Origin: an uncultured Eubacteriales bacterium
Lineage (GTDB): Bacteria > Bacillota > Clostridia > Oscillospirales > CAG-272
Reading direction: 5' to 3'
Length of the DNA: 64,000 nucleotides
Assembly: GCA_934525675.1 (NCBI GenBank)
Contig: CAKSZH010000002.1
Coordinates: forward strand, 124,001 to 188,000
The notes below the pieces were generated by a model. That model saw only the letters and a list, made by a program, of their open reading frames with translations, was not told where the DNA came from and made no database searches. Every line of letters starts with the position of its first letter. The stretch's first letter is position 1. Position numbers and translations under genes: made by a program. Positions 43,147 to 51,909 of this stretch are shown here, piece by piece.

Positions 43147-44012
43147 CGGTTGCCACCCCGCTTTCCTTCAAATAAAGCGGAAAGGGTGCGGACCGCCTCT
43201 TCGACCGTAAAGATCCCTTCCGGAACGGCGATTCCCCTGTCGCGGAGCAGCTGCATGGTCCTTGTGACCTGCGGGACATCAAGTCCGACCGCTTCCAGTT
43301 CCTTCGCATGGGAGAAAACCTGTGCCTTCTCACCGGTCAGGAACACCTTTCCCTCTGACATAACGATGATACGGTCGCAATAGACTGCCATGTCCTCCAT
43401 GCTGTGGCTGACGATGATGACGGTCGCGCCGGTCTCATCGCGGTATTTCCGGATGTGGTTCATAATGGTTTCTTTGCCGATGGGGTCCAGCCCCGCGGCG
43501 GGCTCGTCCAGAACCAATACCTCCGGACGCATGGCAATAATCCCTGCGATCGCAACACGGCGCTTCTGACCACCCGAAAGATCGAACGGGGATTTTTCCA
43601 GCAGTTCCGTATCAATTCCTGCGATTCTCGCGGCTTCGGTGACGCGTTCTTTTACCTCGTCATCGGAAAGTCCGAGGTTTTTCGGACCGTAAGCAATGTC
43701 GGCTGAGACGGTCTCTTCAAAAAGCTGATATTCCGGGTACTGCATGACAAGCCCGACACGGAAACGGATCTTTCCGATTTCCTTCGGCTTTTCCCAGATA
43801 TCCTGTCCGTCCAGAAAAACGGTTCCGTTTTCCGGCTTGGACAGACCGTTGAGCAATTGCACGAGCGTGGATTTTCCCGAGCCGGTGTGACCGATGATTC
43901 CGGTAATCAGTCCCTCTTCCACCGAAAGCGAGACATCGTTCAGCGCGTGAATTTCATAGGGAGTACCGGCACCGTAAACGTAACTGACGTGTTCCAGTCT
44001 GATCTTTTCCAT
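43143..44012 (-). CDS. ecfA2: ECF transporter ATPase EcfA2
   Basis: A 289-residue ABC ATPase with Walker A GHTGSGKST, Q-loop VMQYPEYQLFEET, signature LSGGQKRRVAIAG and Walker B VLVLDEPAAGLDP. The Q-loop sequence and position next to EcfT mark the EcfA2 (EcfA') subunit. GGGAGGG precedes the ATG at 44012. The gene starts two bases before the ecfA1 stop region and overlaps ecfT. Confidence 0.94.
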   Translation of the reverse strand: MEKIRLEHVSYVYGAGTPYEIHALNDVSLSVEEGLITGIIGHTGSGKSTLVQLLNGLSKPENGTVFLDGQDIWEKPKEIGKIRFRVGLVMQYPEYQLFEETVSADIAYGPKNLGLSDDEVKERVTEAARIAGIDTELLEKSPFDLSGGQKRRVAIAGIIAMRPEVLVLDEPAAGLDPIGKETIMNHIRKYRDETGATVIIVSHSMEDMAVYCDRIIVMSEGKVFLTGEKAQVFSHAKELEAVGLDVPQVTRTMQLLRDRGIAVPEGIFTVEEAVRTLSALFEGKRGGNR

Positions 44013-44013
44013 G

Positions 44014-44889
44014 TCAGTTCCCTCCCAGTGCCCGGCAAAGCATTTCCGCACAGCCGTCCGGCGTGCAGATATGCCCGTTTTTCAAGGCGCTTCCGAGGTA
44101 TCCCGAGAGCGATTGCACGATCTCGGTACACTGCGGCACGGCAAGCCCGATGCTTTTCAGAGTATCCGGATGGGAGAACACCTCGTCCGGTGTCCCGTCG
44201 AGGCGGATTTCTCCGTCGTCCAGCACGATCACCCGGTCAGCCATTGCGGCTTCGCTCATATCATGCGTGATAAAGAGGATGGTGATTCCCTCTTCGCGGT
44301 TGAGTTTTGTAACGGTTTCCATGATCTCTTTTCTGCCGATCGGGTCAAGCATAGCGGTGGATTCGTCAAAGATCATGCACTCCGGCTTCATGGCAAGAAT
44401 ACCGGCAATGGCGACCCGTTGCTTCTGACCGCCGGACAAGCGGTGCGGTTCGTGCCGCCGATAGGCGGTCATGCCGACCGTTTTCAGCGCTTCGTCCACA
44501 CGGGCACGGATTTCTTCCGAAGGAATTCCGAGGTTTTCGGGGCCGAAGGCGACATCCTCCTCCACAACGGTAGCGACAAGCTGGTTGTCCGGATTCTGGA
44601 AGACCATGCCGACCTTTCGTCTTGTCTCCAGAATATCCGCCTCGTTCAGGTCGGGAGAGGTAATGTCCTTTCCGCCGATGAAGATCTTTCCGGAGGTCGC
44701 TTCCAGGATCAGATTGAGCAGTTTGGCAAAGGTCGATTTGCCGGAGCCGTTGTGCCCGAGTATCGCTACAAAATCGCCTTTTTGTATGGTTATATTCAGA
44801 TTTTTCAGAACGGGAACCTGTATGCTGCCCGGCTCATCGCCCTGATAGGTGTAGCACAGGTTTTCGGTTTTGATATATGCTTCAGACAT
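44014..44889 (-). CDS. ecfA1: ECF transporter ATPase EcfA1
   Basis: A 291-residue ABC ATPase with Walker A GHNGSGKST, Q-loop VFQNPDNQLVATVVEED, signature LSGGQKQRVAIAG and Walker B MIFDESTAMLDP. The DESTAMLDP form in place of DEPTAGLDP is typical of EcfA1. The ATG at 44889 has AAGAGAAC upstream. It pairs with EcfA2 to form the asymmetric ATPase of the shared ECF module. Confidence 0.95.
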   Translation of the reverse strand: MSEAYIKTENLCYTYQGDEPGSIQVPVLKNLNITIQKGDFVAILGHNGSGKSTFAKLLNLILEATSGKIFIGGKDITSPDLNEADILETRRKVGMVFQNPDNQLVATVVEEDVAFGPENLGIPSEEIRARVDEALKTVGMTAYRRHEPHRLSGGQKQRVAIAGILAMKPECMIFDESTAMLDPIGRKEIMETVTKLNREEGITILFITHDMSEAAMADRVIVLDDGEIRLDGTPDEVFSHPDTLKSIGLAVPQCTEIVQSLSGYLGSALKNGHICTPDGCAEMLCRALGGN

Positions 44890-45048
44890 GAATGTTCTCT
44901 TTTCGGTTGCTTCAGAAATCGTTCGCACGGTACGCACGGCATAAGGCACGCTTCGGCTCCGGAACAGGCTCCGGACACAGGTCACGCGCCGCCGTTGCGG
45001 TCGCTTGAACGGCAGGGGGGAGAGATCAATGCAAAAGTTTTCGTGAGG

Positions 45049-45912
45049 TCAGTCGCGCCACCAGCGGGTGGACGCTCCGGCAGGCAGATACGCACCGATT
45101 TCCGTGACCCGGAGCCCGAGCTCGCCCGCTTCGGTTCTTCCGCCGAACCGGCGGGCAACGTGCAGACCGATGAGATACTGCATGGTGAGCGGAGAAAGCC
45201 CCGTCGTGTAGGAATTGATGAGGAAAAACAAGGGGTCATCGGAAAGCAGCTTTGCCGCGATCCCGACCAGCTCGTCCACACTGTCCTCCAGTTTCCAGAC
45301 TTCACCGTTGGGGCCTCTTCCGTAGGACGGAGGGTCCATGATGATTCCGTCATAGTGGTTGCCGCGCCGGATCTCGCGCTCAATGAATTTCTTGCAGTCG
45401 TCCACAATATAACGGATGGGAGCATCGGCAAGTCCGGACAAGGACGCGTTTTCCTTTGCCTGTGCCACCATTCCCTTTGCCGCGTCAACGTGTACGACCG
45501 ATGCGCCCGCTTTTGCGGCAGCGACCGTCGCGCCTCCCGTGTAGGCGAACAGGTTGAGCACCTTGACGGGACGGTTTGCTTTGCGGATCAGTTCTCCGAA
45601 CCAGTCCCAGTTTGCAGCCTGCTCCGGGAAAAGTCCCGTATGCTTGAAGCCCATCGGACGCAGGATAAATCCGAGGTCCCCGTAACGGATGTTCCAACTT
45701 TCGGGAAGCCGGTTCTTCACCCAGCCGCCTCCGCCCTCGCGGGAACGACGGTAAACGGCGTCGGCATTCTTCCATGCGGGATGACTCTTTACATTTTTCC
45801 AGATGATCTGCGGGTCCGGGCGGATGAGAATATACCGTCCCCAGCGTTCCAGGCGTTCTCCGTCCGACGCGTCAAGCAGTTCATAGTCTTTCCAGTTTTC
45901 AGAAGTCCACAT
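45049..45912 (-). CDS. Class I SAM-dependent rRNA methyltransferase (RlmI/RlmK-like)
   Basis: A 287-residue methyltransferase related to the C-terminal domain of RlmI/RlmK (COG1092 type). The SAM site is VLNLFAYTGGATVAAAKAGA with the motif VVHVDAAKGMV, and the catalytic region is YDGIIMDPPSYGRGPNGEVW. The N-terminal PUA domain of RlmI is missing. The ATG at 45912 has CGAGGA upstream, inside the ruvC end, so it is coupled to ruvC. The target is most likely a cytosine in 23S rRNA, by family only. Confidence 0.88.
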   Translation of the reverse strand: MWTSENWKDYELLDASDGERLERWGRYILIRPDPQIIWKNVKSHPAWKNADAVYRRSREGGGGWVKNRLPESWNIRYGDLGFILRPMGFKHTGLFPEQAANWDWFGELIRKANRPVKVLNLFAYTGGATVAAAKAGASVVHVDAAKGMVAQAKENASLSGLADAPIRYIVDDCKKFIEREIRRGNHYDGIIMDPPSYGRGPNGEVWKLEDSVDELVGIAAKLLSDDPLFFLINSYTTGLSPLTMQYLIGLHVARRFGGRTEAGELGLRVTEIGAYLPAGASTRWWRD

Positions 45913-45926
45913 ACGGGGTCCTCGAT

Positions 45927-46424
45927 TCACTTATTGTAGTATTGCGCGATGCGGGAACAACCGCTGTGCGCGTGACAGATGGCAATGGCGAGCGCGTCGG
46001 CGGTATCGTCCGGCTTGGGCGCTTCCTTCAGCCCGAGCAGCATAGTGACCATGGTAATGACCTGCTTTTTTTCTGCACGGCCGTATCCGACGACCGATTG
46101 CTTGACCTGGAGGGGGGTATATTCCTGCATCCGGATGCCCTTTTTCTCGGCGGCGGTGAGAATTACGCCTCTTGCCTCCGCTACACGGATACCTGTTGTA
46201 ATATTGGTGTTGAAGAACAGTTCCTCCACCGCCATTTCGTCCGGATGATACTTGTCGAGCAACTCGTTCATTCCGTCAAAGATGCTGGCAAGACGCTCCT
46301 CGGTTCGCATTCCCGCCGGCGTCTGTATGGAGCCGTAGGCGACCGTCCGGAACCGGGATCCCGCATAGTCAACAACTCCCCATCCGACGATGGCAAGCCC
46401 CGGGTCAATTCCGAGTATGCGCAA
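45927..46424 (-). CDS. ruvC: Crossover junction endodeoxyribonuclease RuvC
   Basis: RuvC cuts Holliday junctions delivered by RuvAB. The 166-residue product has the acidic catalytic residues in ILGIDPG, VEELFF and DDTADALAIAICH. The family N-terminus is MRILGIDPG; here that Met is encoded by TTG at 46424, with AAAGGAGG eight bases upstream, and no ATG fits. It has its own promoter, and is encoded divergently from the DUF951-YfhO-ruvA-ruvB side rather than next to ruvAB. Confidence 0.95.
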   Translation of the reverse strand: MRILGIDPGLAIVGWGVVDYAGSRFRTVAYGSIQTPAGMRTEERLASIFDGMNELLDKYHPDEMAVEELFFNTNITTGIRVAEARGVILTAAEKKGIRMQEYTPLQVKQSVVGYGRAEKKQVITMVTMLLGLKEAPKPDDTADALAIAICHAHSGCSRIAQYYNK

Positions 46425-46461
46425 GTCTACCGCCTCCTTTGCCGACACATATTCAAATTAC

Positions 46462-46490
46462 ATTATAGCATAGGAAACCTACTCCGTCAA
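46462..46490 (-). promoter_or_regulatory. Sigma-A promoter for ruvC
   Basis: TTGACG, 17-bp spacer, TATAAT, reading leftward, 38 bp before the TTG start. It may drive the long leftward run from ruvC onward. Confidence 0.8.
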
Positions 46491-46538
46491 ACTTTTTTTG
46501 AGTCATTTGAAAAAATGTGGTATTTTATAAAAATTGCA

Positions 46539-46567
46539 TTTACTTTTTCTCGGAATTATGTTATAAT
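46539..46567 (+). promoter_or_regulatory. Sigma-A promoter for the DUF951 gene
   Basis: TTTACT, 17-bp spacer, TATAAT, about 30 bp before the ATG at 46597. It is divergent from the ruvC promoter. Confidence 0.75.
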
Positions 46568-46596
46568 TACAAAAAGTTATGCCTTGGAGGTGCCGC

Positions 46597-46800
46597 ATGC
46601 AGATCATCAGACTGGCAGTCGGGGACGTTGTCCGTTTGCGCAAGCCCCACCCATGCGGCAGCGACCGCTTCCGGGTCATGCGTGTCGGCAGTGAGGTCCG
46701 GGTGGTCTGTCTCGGATGCGGCAGGGATATGAACATTGACCGCATCAAGCTGGAAAAGGCGATCCGCACGGTGATCAGCTCCGGCAAAGAGGCGGACTGA
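46597..46800 (+). CDS. DUF951 family protein
   Basis: A 67-residue protein matching DUF951: LAVGDVVRLRKPHPCGSDRF, RVGSEVRVVCLGCGRDM and a basic C-terminal helix. The Cys in HPCG and the CLGC pair could form a small metal site. The family is widespread in Firmicutes and its role is unknown; the SH3-like start suggests nucleic-acid or protein contact. GGAGGTG lies six bases before the ATG. Its partner in many genomes is a chromosome-partition gene; here it precedes a YfhO gene. Confidence 0.85.
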   Translation: MQIIRLAVGDVVRLRKPHPCGSDRFRVMRVGSEVRVVCLGCGRDMNIDRIKLEKAIRTVISSGKEAD

Positions 46801-46868
46801 GGGAACAATTCCCTGCTCAGGTCGTCGGAAAGACTACGGGTTCTCCGCAAAGAAAAAAGGAGTTTTGT

Positions 46869-49850
46869 ATGAGCGCTGCCAATAAAACCGTCCGAATAAA
46901 ATCCGATCCCGGGCTGAACTTTGATTCCCTGTCCGGGACTTTTACACGTTTTAAGAACAAGTACGGGTATCTTTTGTTTGCCGGGCTTGTTCCCTTGTTT
47001 TTGATGTTGTGCCTGTATCTCGCGCTCCAGATCGCCCGTGCGGGAGACGGTACGGTTCTCGTACTTGACCTCAACGCACAGTATGTATCCTTCTATGAAG
47101 CGCTCCGTAACTTCATCCGGAACGGAGACACCAGCCTCATCTACTCCTTCCAGCGTGCGCTCGGCGGCGAATTCATGGGAATATACGCCTACTACATTGC
47201 AAGCCCCCTGTCGTGGCTCGTTGCACTGTTCCCGGACGGCTGTATTCAGGAAGCGCTCCTGTTCATTTTCCTGCTCAAAACCGGTCTTTGCGGCGTGACC
47301 TTCGGTACCTATCTTCAGAAGACTCAGAAGGTCGGAAACCGCGTTTCCGTGATCGCCTTTTCGACCATGTATGCACTCTCCTCCTATGCGATCACCTATC
47401 AGCACAATTCCATGTGGATCGACGCGCTGATCTGGCTTCCAATCATCAGCTACGGAATCGAAAAGGTCATCCGCACAGGTGACTTCCGTACCTTCGTCGT
47501 CTCGTTCACGATCACCCTGATGAGCAACTATTATATCGGATATATGTGCTGTTATTATGTGGTGATCTATTTCCTTGCATACTATTTCGCAACCTCTGCG
47601 GAAAAACAGAACAACCCGGGGATGGAAAAGTGCCATTTTCTCCGTTCCGCCGGCAGAATGTTCGTCTGGTCGGTCGTGTCGGTAGGCATTGCGAGCGTGA
47701 TCCTGCTCGGAGCTTATTACTCCCTGCAATTCGGCAAAAACGAGTTTTCCGATCCTGCGTGGAAGTTTTCGCTCAAGGACGATTTCCTCGATTTGTTTGC
47801 CATGTTTCTCCCCGGCATGTATGACACCGTTCGTACCGAGGGGATGCCTCTGGTTTTCTGCGGTACTGCTCCCCTGTTACTGGTACCTGCGTTCTTCATT
47901 TCAAGAAAGTTCCGCATCCGGGAAAAGATCGCCTATGGTTGTGTCGCGCTGTTCTTCCTTTTCAGCTTTGCAGCAAATATTCTCAACCTTGTCTGGCACG
48001 GCTTTCAGTACCCCAACTGGCTCAACTACCGCTACAGCTTCATGCTGACCTTCATTCTCTTGGTCATGGCATACCGTGCTTTCTCAGAGCTGCGCTCCAT
48101 TGCGCCCGGTGTTCTGTTCGGCGGTGCTGTGGTCTGGGTCGCGTACCTCTTTTTCCTCCAGAAGAACGGGAATTTCCTCTATATGCAGGAGCACGCGTCG
48201 GATAAATTGTCCGACCTCATCAAGAACAACGAGAACTTCAGCACCAAAACTTATTTTGACATCCGGACTCTGCTTTTCCCGCTCATTGCGATCGTGGTAT
48301 TCCTGTTTGTGCTTGCCGCAATCTCCGAAGCCAAAGGAAAAGGGGTCAGAATCCTTTCGTTTGTTTTCCTCGGTTGTGTCTCTGTGGAGCTGATTCTCAA
48401 CGGGCTTTGCTGTATGGAAGGACTCAGCTACGACGTGGGGTATTCCTCTCATTCGCGTTACAGCAACTTCTTCACCCGCATGAACCCGATCGTGGATCGG
48501 GTCAAAGACGCGGATCAGTCCTTCTTCCGCATGGACATTACCATGGATGTGGAACGAAGTAACGTTTCCAAGGATGATAACCAGGCGCTCGGGATCCGGG
48601 GACTGACCGAGTCCACCTCGACGCTCAACGCGTCCACCATCAGATTCCTGCGCAATATGGGGTATGCTGCCGCGTCCAACTGGACAAAGTATGTATCCGG
48701 TACGCCCGCGGGTGACGCTCTGCTTGGTGTCAAATACATGGTTGCGAGAGACCGTCTCAACAACGAGCATGACGATTATTCCCTGACCTATTCCCACCTT
48801 TACGGAACGCCGTTTGCGTCGGATAAGATCGACGACAACACATGGTATTACACCTACAAGAATCCTTATGCCCTGTCGCTTGCGTTTGCGGCGGACCGTG
48901 CGATCCGGGACGTGGATTTGACCACGTACTACAACCCGATGGATCGGTATAATGCCATCTACACGGCTCTGACCGGTTCCGACGAAAAGATTGAGGTCTT
49001 TGTTCCCGTCAAGGTCACGAAGTCTGAGGCGGACGGATTTGAAAAGTCCTATATCGTCAAGGATACGGGAGACATGTACTACAAGGGAACCAAAGCCTCT
49101 TCGACCCTCACCTTTACCTACACGGCGCCCAAGAGCGGTTCCTATTACTTCTACCTCTCGGAATCCGACAAGTATCTCACATCGAGCTACAAGACCGACA
49201 TCCGTGTCATCTGTGATTCCGGCGCTTACAACCTGACCTTCAACGATACCTACACCGGCAAGATCATCACGGTCGGCACCTTTGAGGCGGGAGAGACCTT
49301 CCAGATCGAGGTCAAGCCGAACAAGAGCGCTTTCTTCCTCCGCAAGGAATGCGATTATCTGTATTACGCGGATATGGATGCGCTTGACGATGCGGTAACC
49401 GCACTCCGTACCGGAGAATTTCAGATCAACGAAGGATTTACGGACACCCACCTGACCGGAACACTGACCGCCGACAACGACAAGACCGTATTCACCTCGA
49501 TTCCGTATGACGAAAGCTGGGTGGTTAAGGTGGACGGCAAGGTCGTGGAAACCTATCGGACGCTGGACGCGCTCATCGGTTTTGATGTGACCGCCGGCGA
49601 GCATACGGTGGAATTCCTCTATCAGCCGCGCTATCTGACGATTGGAATCTGTGTGACGGTATACTTCATTCTGATTTTCCTCGTCGCCGTGATGTTCCGC
49701 AAACAGCTTGTGAGGGTCCCCGTAATCGGGCAGCTGTTCGCGGTGAAAAACGGTGACGGCACCTGCCTGATCGACGTACCCTCCGCAGACACGCAAGAAA
49801 AAAGCGCTGCCGACGGCTGGAAAGAAACCAAAAACGAAAAACGCAAATGA
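46869..49850 (+). CDS. YfhO family multi-pass membrane protein
   Basis: A 993-residue protein of the YfhO (GT-C-like) family. About 12-13 helices fill residues 35-530 and another lies near the C-terminus (about 928-950, IGICVTVYFILIFLVAVMF). The first loop has VLVLDLNAQYVSFYEALRN, with the conserved acidic residue and QY typical of the family. A large outer domain covers about 545-920. YfhO relatives are proposed to transfer sugars from polyprenyl carriers to teichoic or lipoteichoic acid. GT-C relatedness is family knowledge; the acceptor here is unknown. AAAGGAG precedes the ATG. It lies between DUF951 and ruvA. Confidence 0.88.
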   Translation: MSAANKTVRIKSDPGLNFDSLSGTFTRFKNKYGYLLFAGLVPLFLMLCLYLALQIARAGDGTVLVLDLNAQYVSFYEALRNFIRNGDTSLIYSFQRALGGEFMGIYAYYIASPLSWLVALFPDGCIQEALLFIFLLKTGLCGVTFGTYLQKTQKVGNRVSVIAFSTMYALSSYAITYQHNSMWIDALIWLPIISYGIEKVIRTGDFRTFVVSFTITLMSNYYIGYMCCYYVVIYFLAYYFATSAEKQNNPGMEKCHFLRSAGRMFVWSVVSVGIASVILLGAYYSLQFGKNEFSDPAWKFSLKDDFLDLFAMFLPGMYDTVRTEGMPLVFCGTAPLLLVPAFFISRKFRIREKIAYGCVALFFLFSFAANILNLVWHGFQYPNWLNYRYSFMLTFILLVMAYRAFSELRSIAPGVLFGGAVVWVAYLFFLQKNGNFLYMQEHASDKLSDLIKNNENFSTKTYFDIRTLLFPLIAIVVFLFVLAAISEAKGKGVRILSFVFLGCVSVELILNGLCCMEGLSYDVGYSSHSRYSNFFTRMNPIVDRVKDADQSFFRMDITMDVERSNVSKDDNQALGIRGLTESTSTLNASTIRFLRNMGYAAASNWTKYVSGTPAGDALLGVKYMVARDRLNNEHDDYSLTYSHLYGTPFASDKIDDNTWYYTYKNPYALSLAFAADRAIRDVDLTTYYNPMDRYNAIYTALTGSDEKIEVFVPVKVTKSEADGFEKSYIVKDTGDMYYKGTKASSTLTFTYTAPKSGSYYFYLSESDKYLTSSYKTDIRVICDSGAYNLTFNDTYTGKIITVGTFEAGETFQIEVKPNKSAFFLRKECDYLYYADMDALDDAVTALRTGEFQINEGFTDTHLTGTLTADNDKTVFTSIPYDESWVVKVDGKVVETYRTLDALIGFDVTAGEHTVEFLYQPRYLTIGICVTVYFILIFLVAVMFRKQLVRVPVIGQLFAVKNGDGTCLIDVPSADTQEKSAADGWKETKNEKRK

Positions 49851-49913
49851 AGTGAGTCCCCGTGGATGATGTGAAAAGACAGACACGGACAGATAAGGAC
49901 TTTTGCCGGGACG

Positions 49914-49932
49914 GCATTCTGATATAGAATGC
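49914..49932. promoter_or_regulatory. Perfect palindrome upstream of ruvA, overlapping a possible promoter
   Basis: GCATTCT-GATAT-AGAATGC is a 7-bp-arm inverted repeat 32 bp before the ruvA ATG. A weak promoter (TTTGCC, 17 bp, TAGAAT) overlaps it so that the right arm contains the -10. It does not resemble the known LexA boxes of Firmicutes. It may be an operator or a small hairpin. Confidence 0.35.
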
Positions 49933-49964
49933 GGGACGGCGGTTCATTGCGGAAAGGAATCAAC

Positions 49965-50585
49965 ATGTTTTATTATATCAGCGGAAAGCTCGCCCTTCTG
50001 ACACAGGACTGCGCCGTTGTGGACGCCGGCGGAGTCGGCTATAAAATGACGGTGAGCGAAACGACTGCCGGAGCACTTCCGAGACCGGTTGACGGAACAA
50101 AGGACGTGAAACTGTTCACGTATCTCTCTGTCAGGGAGGACGGAATCGAGTTGTACGGCTTTGCCGACGAATCCGAACTTTACTCCTTCAAACTGCTGAT
50201 TTCGGTGTCCGGCGTCGGTCCCAAGGCGGCAATGTCCATCCTTTCCCTGCTCACGCCGGAGCGCTTCGCACTCGCTGTCTGCACGGAAGACAAAAAAACA
50301 ATCTCAAAAGCAAACGGAATCGGTCCCAAAACTGCCGCAAGAATCATTCTCGAACTCAAGGACAAGCTGGCAAAGAGTGCTCCGGACTTGACCGGTTCCA
50401 CTCTCTCTGACGCGGATTTCGGCGTTGCTCCCACCTCTTCCGGAAAACTTGCCGAGGCGCAGGACGCGCTGACTGTGCTCGGATATTCCCGCGCGGAGGC
50501 TTTGAATATTCTCAAGGATATTGATACGTCGTCCATGGAGCTGGAGGACATTTTGCGCGCAGCGCTCAAAAAGCTTTCGAAATGA
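49965..50585 (+). CDS. ruvA: Holliday junction DNA helicase subunit RuvA
   Basis: RuvA binds four-way junctions and loads RuvB. The 206-residue product has the OB domain (MFYYISGKLALLTQD, VVDAGGVGYKM), two helix-hairpin-helix motifs (ISVSGVGPKAAMSIL and KANGIGPKTAARIILELKDK) and the C-terminal RuvB-binding domain (AQDALTVLGYSRAEALNIL). GGAAAGGA precedes the ATG. ruvB follows 135 bp later. Confidence 0.97.
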   Translation: MFYYISGKLALLTQDCAVVDAGGVGYKMTVSETTAGALPRPVDGTKDVKLFTYLSVREDGIELYGFADESELYSFKLLISVSGVGPKAAMSILSLLTPERFALAVCTEDKKTISKANGIGPKTAARIILELKDKLAKSAPDLTGSTLSDADFGVAPTSSGKLAEAQDALTVLGYSRAEALNILKDIDTSSMELEDILRAALKKLSK

Positions 50586-50720
50586 GCGCGGAAAAGAACG
50601 GATAACGCCCAAAACCGTTCCTCGTAATTACTTGCTTTCCCCACATAACAGCATAAAACGGATCATTGTGGCGCAAAACCTTGCTGCAATCCGGATCAGA
50701 TAAGGAGGTACCACGCGCAG

Positions 50721-51806
50721 ATGGACAGCGAAGAAATGGATTTTGAAAGCCGGATCGTATCTGCCGGATATACCAAAGAAGACGGCGACGCGGAAATTTC
50801 CCTCCGCCCGAAAACGCTGGACGAATACATCGGACAGGACAAAGCGAAGGATAACCTGAAGGTATACATTGACGCGGCAAAGCTGCGCGGTGAGTCGCTC
50901 GATCACGTCCTGCTTTACGGCCCTCCCGGGCTCGGCAAAACGACGCTTGCCAACATCATTGCCAACGAGCTTGGCGTGAACATCCGCATCACCTCCGGCC
51001 CCGCGATCGAAAAACAGGGTGATCTCGCGGCGCTCCTGACCAATCTTTCCGAGGGGGACGTGCTCTTCATTGATGAGATCCACCGCCTCTCCCGTTCGGT
51101 GGAGGAAATCCTGTATCCCGCGATGGAGGACTATGCGCTGGATATTATCATCGGAAAGGGTCCCGCAGCGCGCAGTATCCGCATTGACCTTCCCCGCTTC
51201 ACCCTGATCGGCGCAACGACCCGCGCCGGACAGATGACTACGCCGCTCCGCGACCGCTTCGGCGTGTTGCTCAAGCTGGATCTCTATACGCCCGAACAGC
51301 TTGCGACCATTGTCAAGCGCAGTGCGGGAATCCTCGGTTTCCGCGTCACGGAGGATGGCGCTTACGAGCTTGCTTCCCGTTCCCGCGGCACCCCGCGTAT
51401 TGCCAACCGCCTGCTCAAACGTGTCCGCGATTTTGCTCAGGTAGACGGCAGAGACGAGATCGATTCGGATATTGCCAACTTTGCGCTCAATAAGCTGGAA
51501 ATCGACGAGCTGGGACTTGACAACGTCGACCGCAGAATGCTGGAAACCATTATCCGGATTTATGGCGGCGGACCTGTCGGACTTGACACGCTCGCGGCGA
51601 CTGTCGGCGAAGAGGCGGTAACACTGGAGGACGTGTACGAACCGTACCTCATGCAGATCGGTTTCCTCAGCCGTACTCCGCGCGGCAGGTGCGTCACGCG
51701 ACTTGCTTACGAACATCTCGGGATCGGATACCGGGAAACGGGCACAGCCGGAAAAACGGATCAGCCCAGTCGTCAGACTTCAATCTTTGACGACAAAAAC
51801 GAGTAA
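50721..51806 (+). CDS. ruvB: Holliday junction DNA helicase subunit RuvB
   Basis: RuvB is the AAA+ branch-migration motor. The 361-residue product has the family start LRPKTLDEYIGQDKAKDNL, Walker A GPPGLGKTT, Walker B LFIDEIHRL, sensor GATTRAGQMTTPLRDRFG and the winged-helix C-terminus (GGGPVGLDTLA, EPYLMQIGFLSRTPRGR). GGAGGT lies 11 bases before the ATG, slightly far. The 135-bp gap after ruvA shows no gene. Confidence 0.97.
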   Translation: MDSEEMDFESRIVSAGYTKEDGDAEISLRPKTLDEYIGQDKAKDNLKVYIDAAKLRGESLDHVLLYGPPGLGKTTLANIIANELGVNIRITSGPAIEKQGDLAALLTNLSEGDVLFIDEIHRLSRSVEEILYPAMEDYALDIIIGKGPAARSIRIDLPRFTLIGATTRAGQMTTPLRDRFGVLLKLDLYTPEQLATIVKRSAGILGFRVTEDGAYELASRSRGTPRIANRLLKRVRDFAQVDGRDEIDSDIANFALNKLEIDELGLDNVDRRMLETIIRIYGGGPVGLDTLAATVGEEAVTLEDVYEPYLMQIGFLSRTPRGRCVTRLAYEHLGIGYRETGTAGKTDQPSRQTSIFDDKNE

Positions 51807-51851
51807 AATGCAAAACGCATTCATGTGACTTGACGCAAATCACAACGCACA

Positions 51852-51884
51852 AAAAAACAGACAGGTTTACCCTGTCTGTTTTTT
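51852..51884. terminator. Terminator after ruvB, bidirectional
   Basis: AAAACAGACAGG / CCTGTCTGTTTT with a 5-nt loop, followed by TTTT rightward and preceded by a matching A-run for leftward transcripts of the Mbeg1-like gene, which ends at 51910. Confidence 0.88.
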
Positions 51885-51909
51885 GTACACAACCGACAAG
51901 ATCCCCAAA

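Noticed and set aside
44011..45939. 642-codon open frame antisense to ecfA1 and the rRNA methyltransferase
   Set aside because: It spans two real genes with all their motifs and an intergenic gap; the composition is arginine- and histidine-rich as expected for a shadow frame.
48084..49886. 600-codon open frame antisense to the YfhO gene
   Set aside because: No signal sequence, domain or start signal; the opposite strand encodes a well-supported membrane protein.
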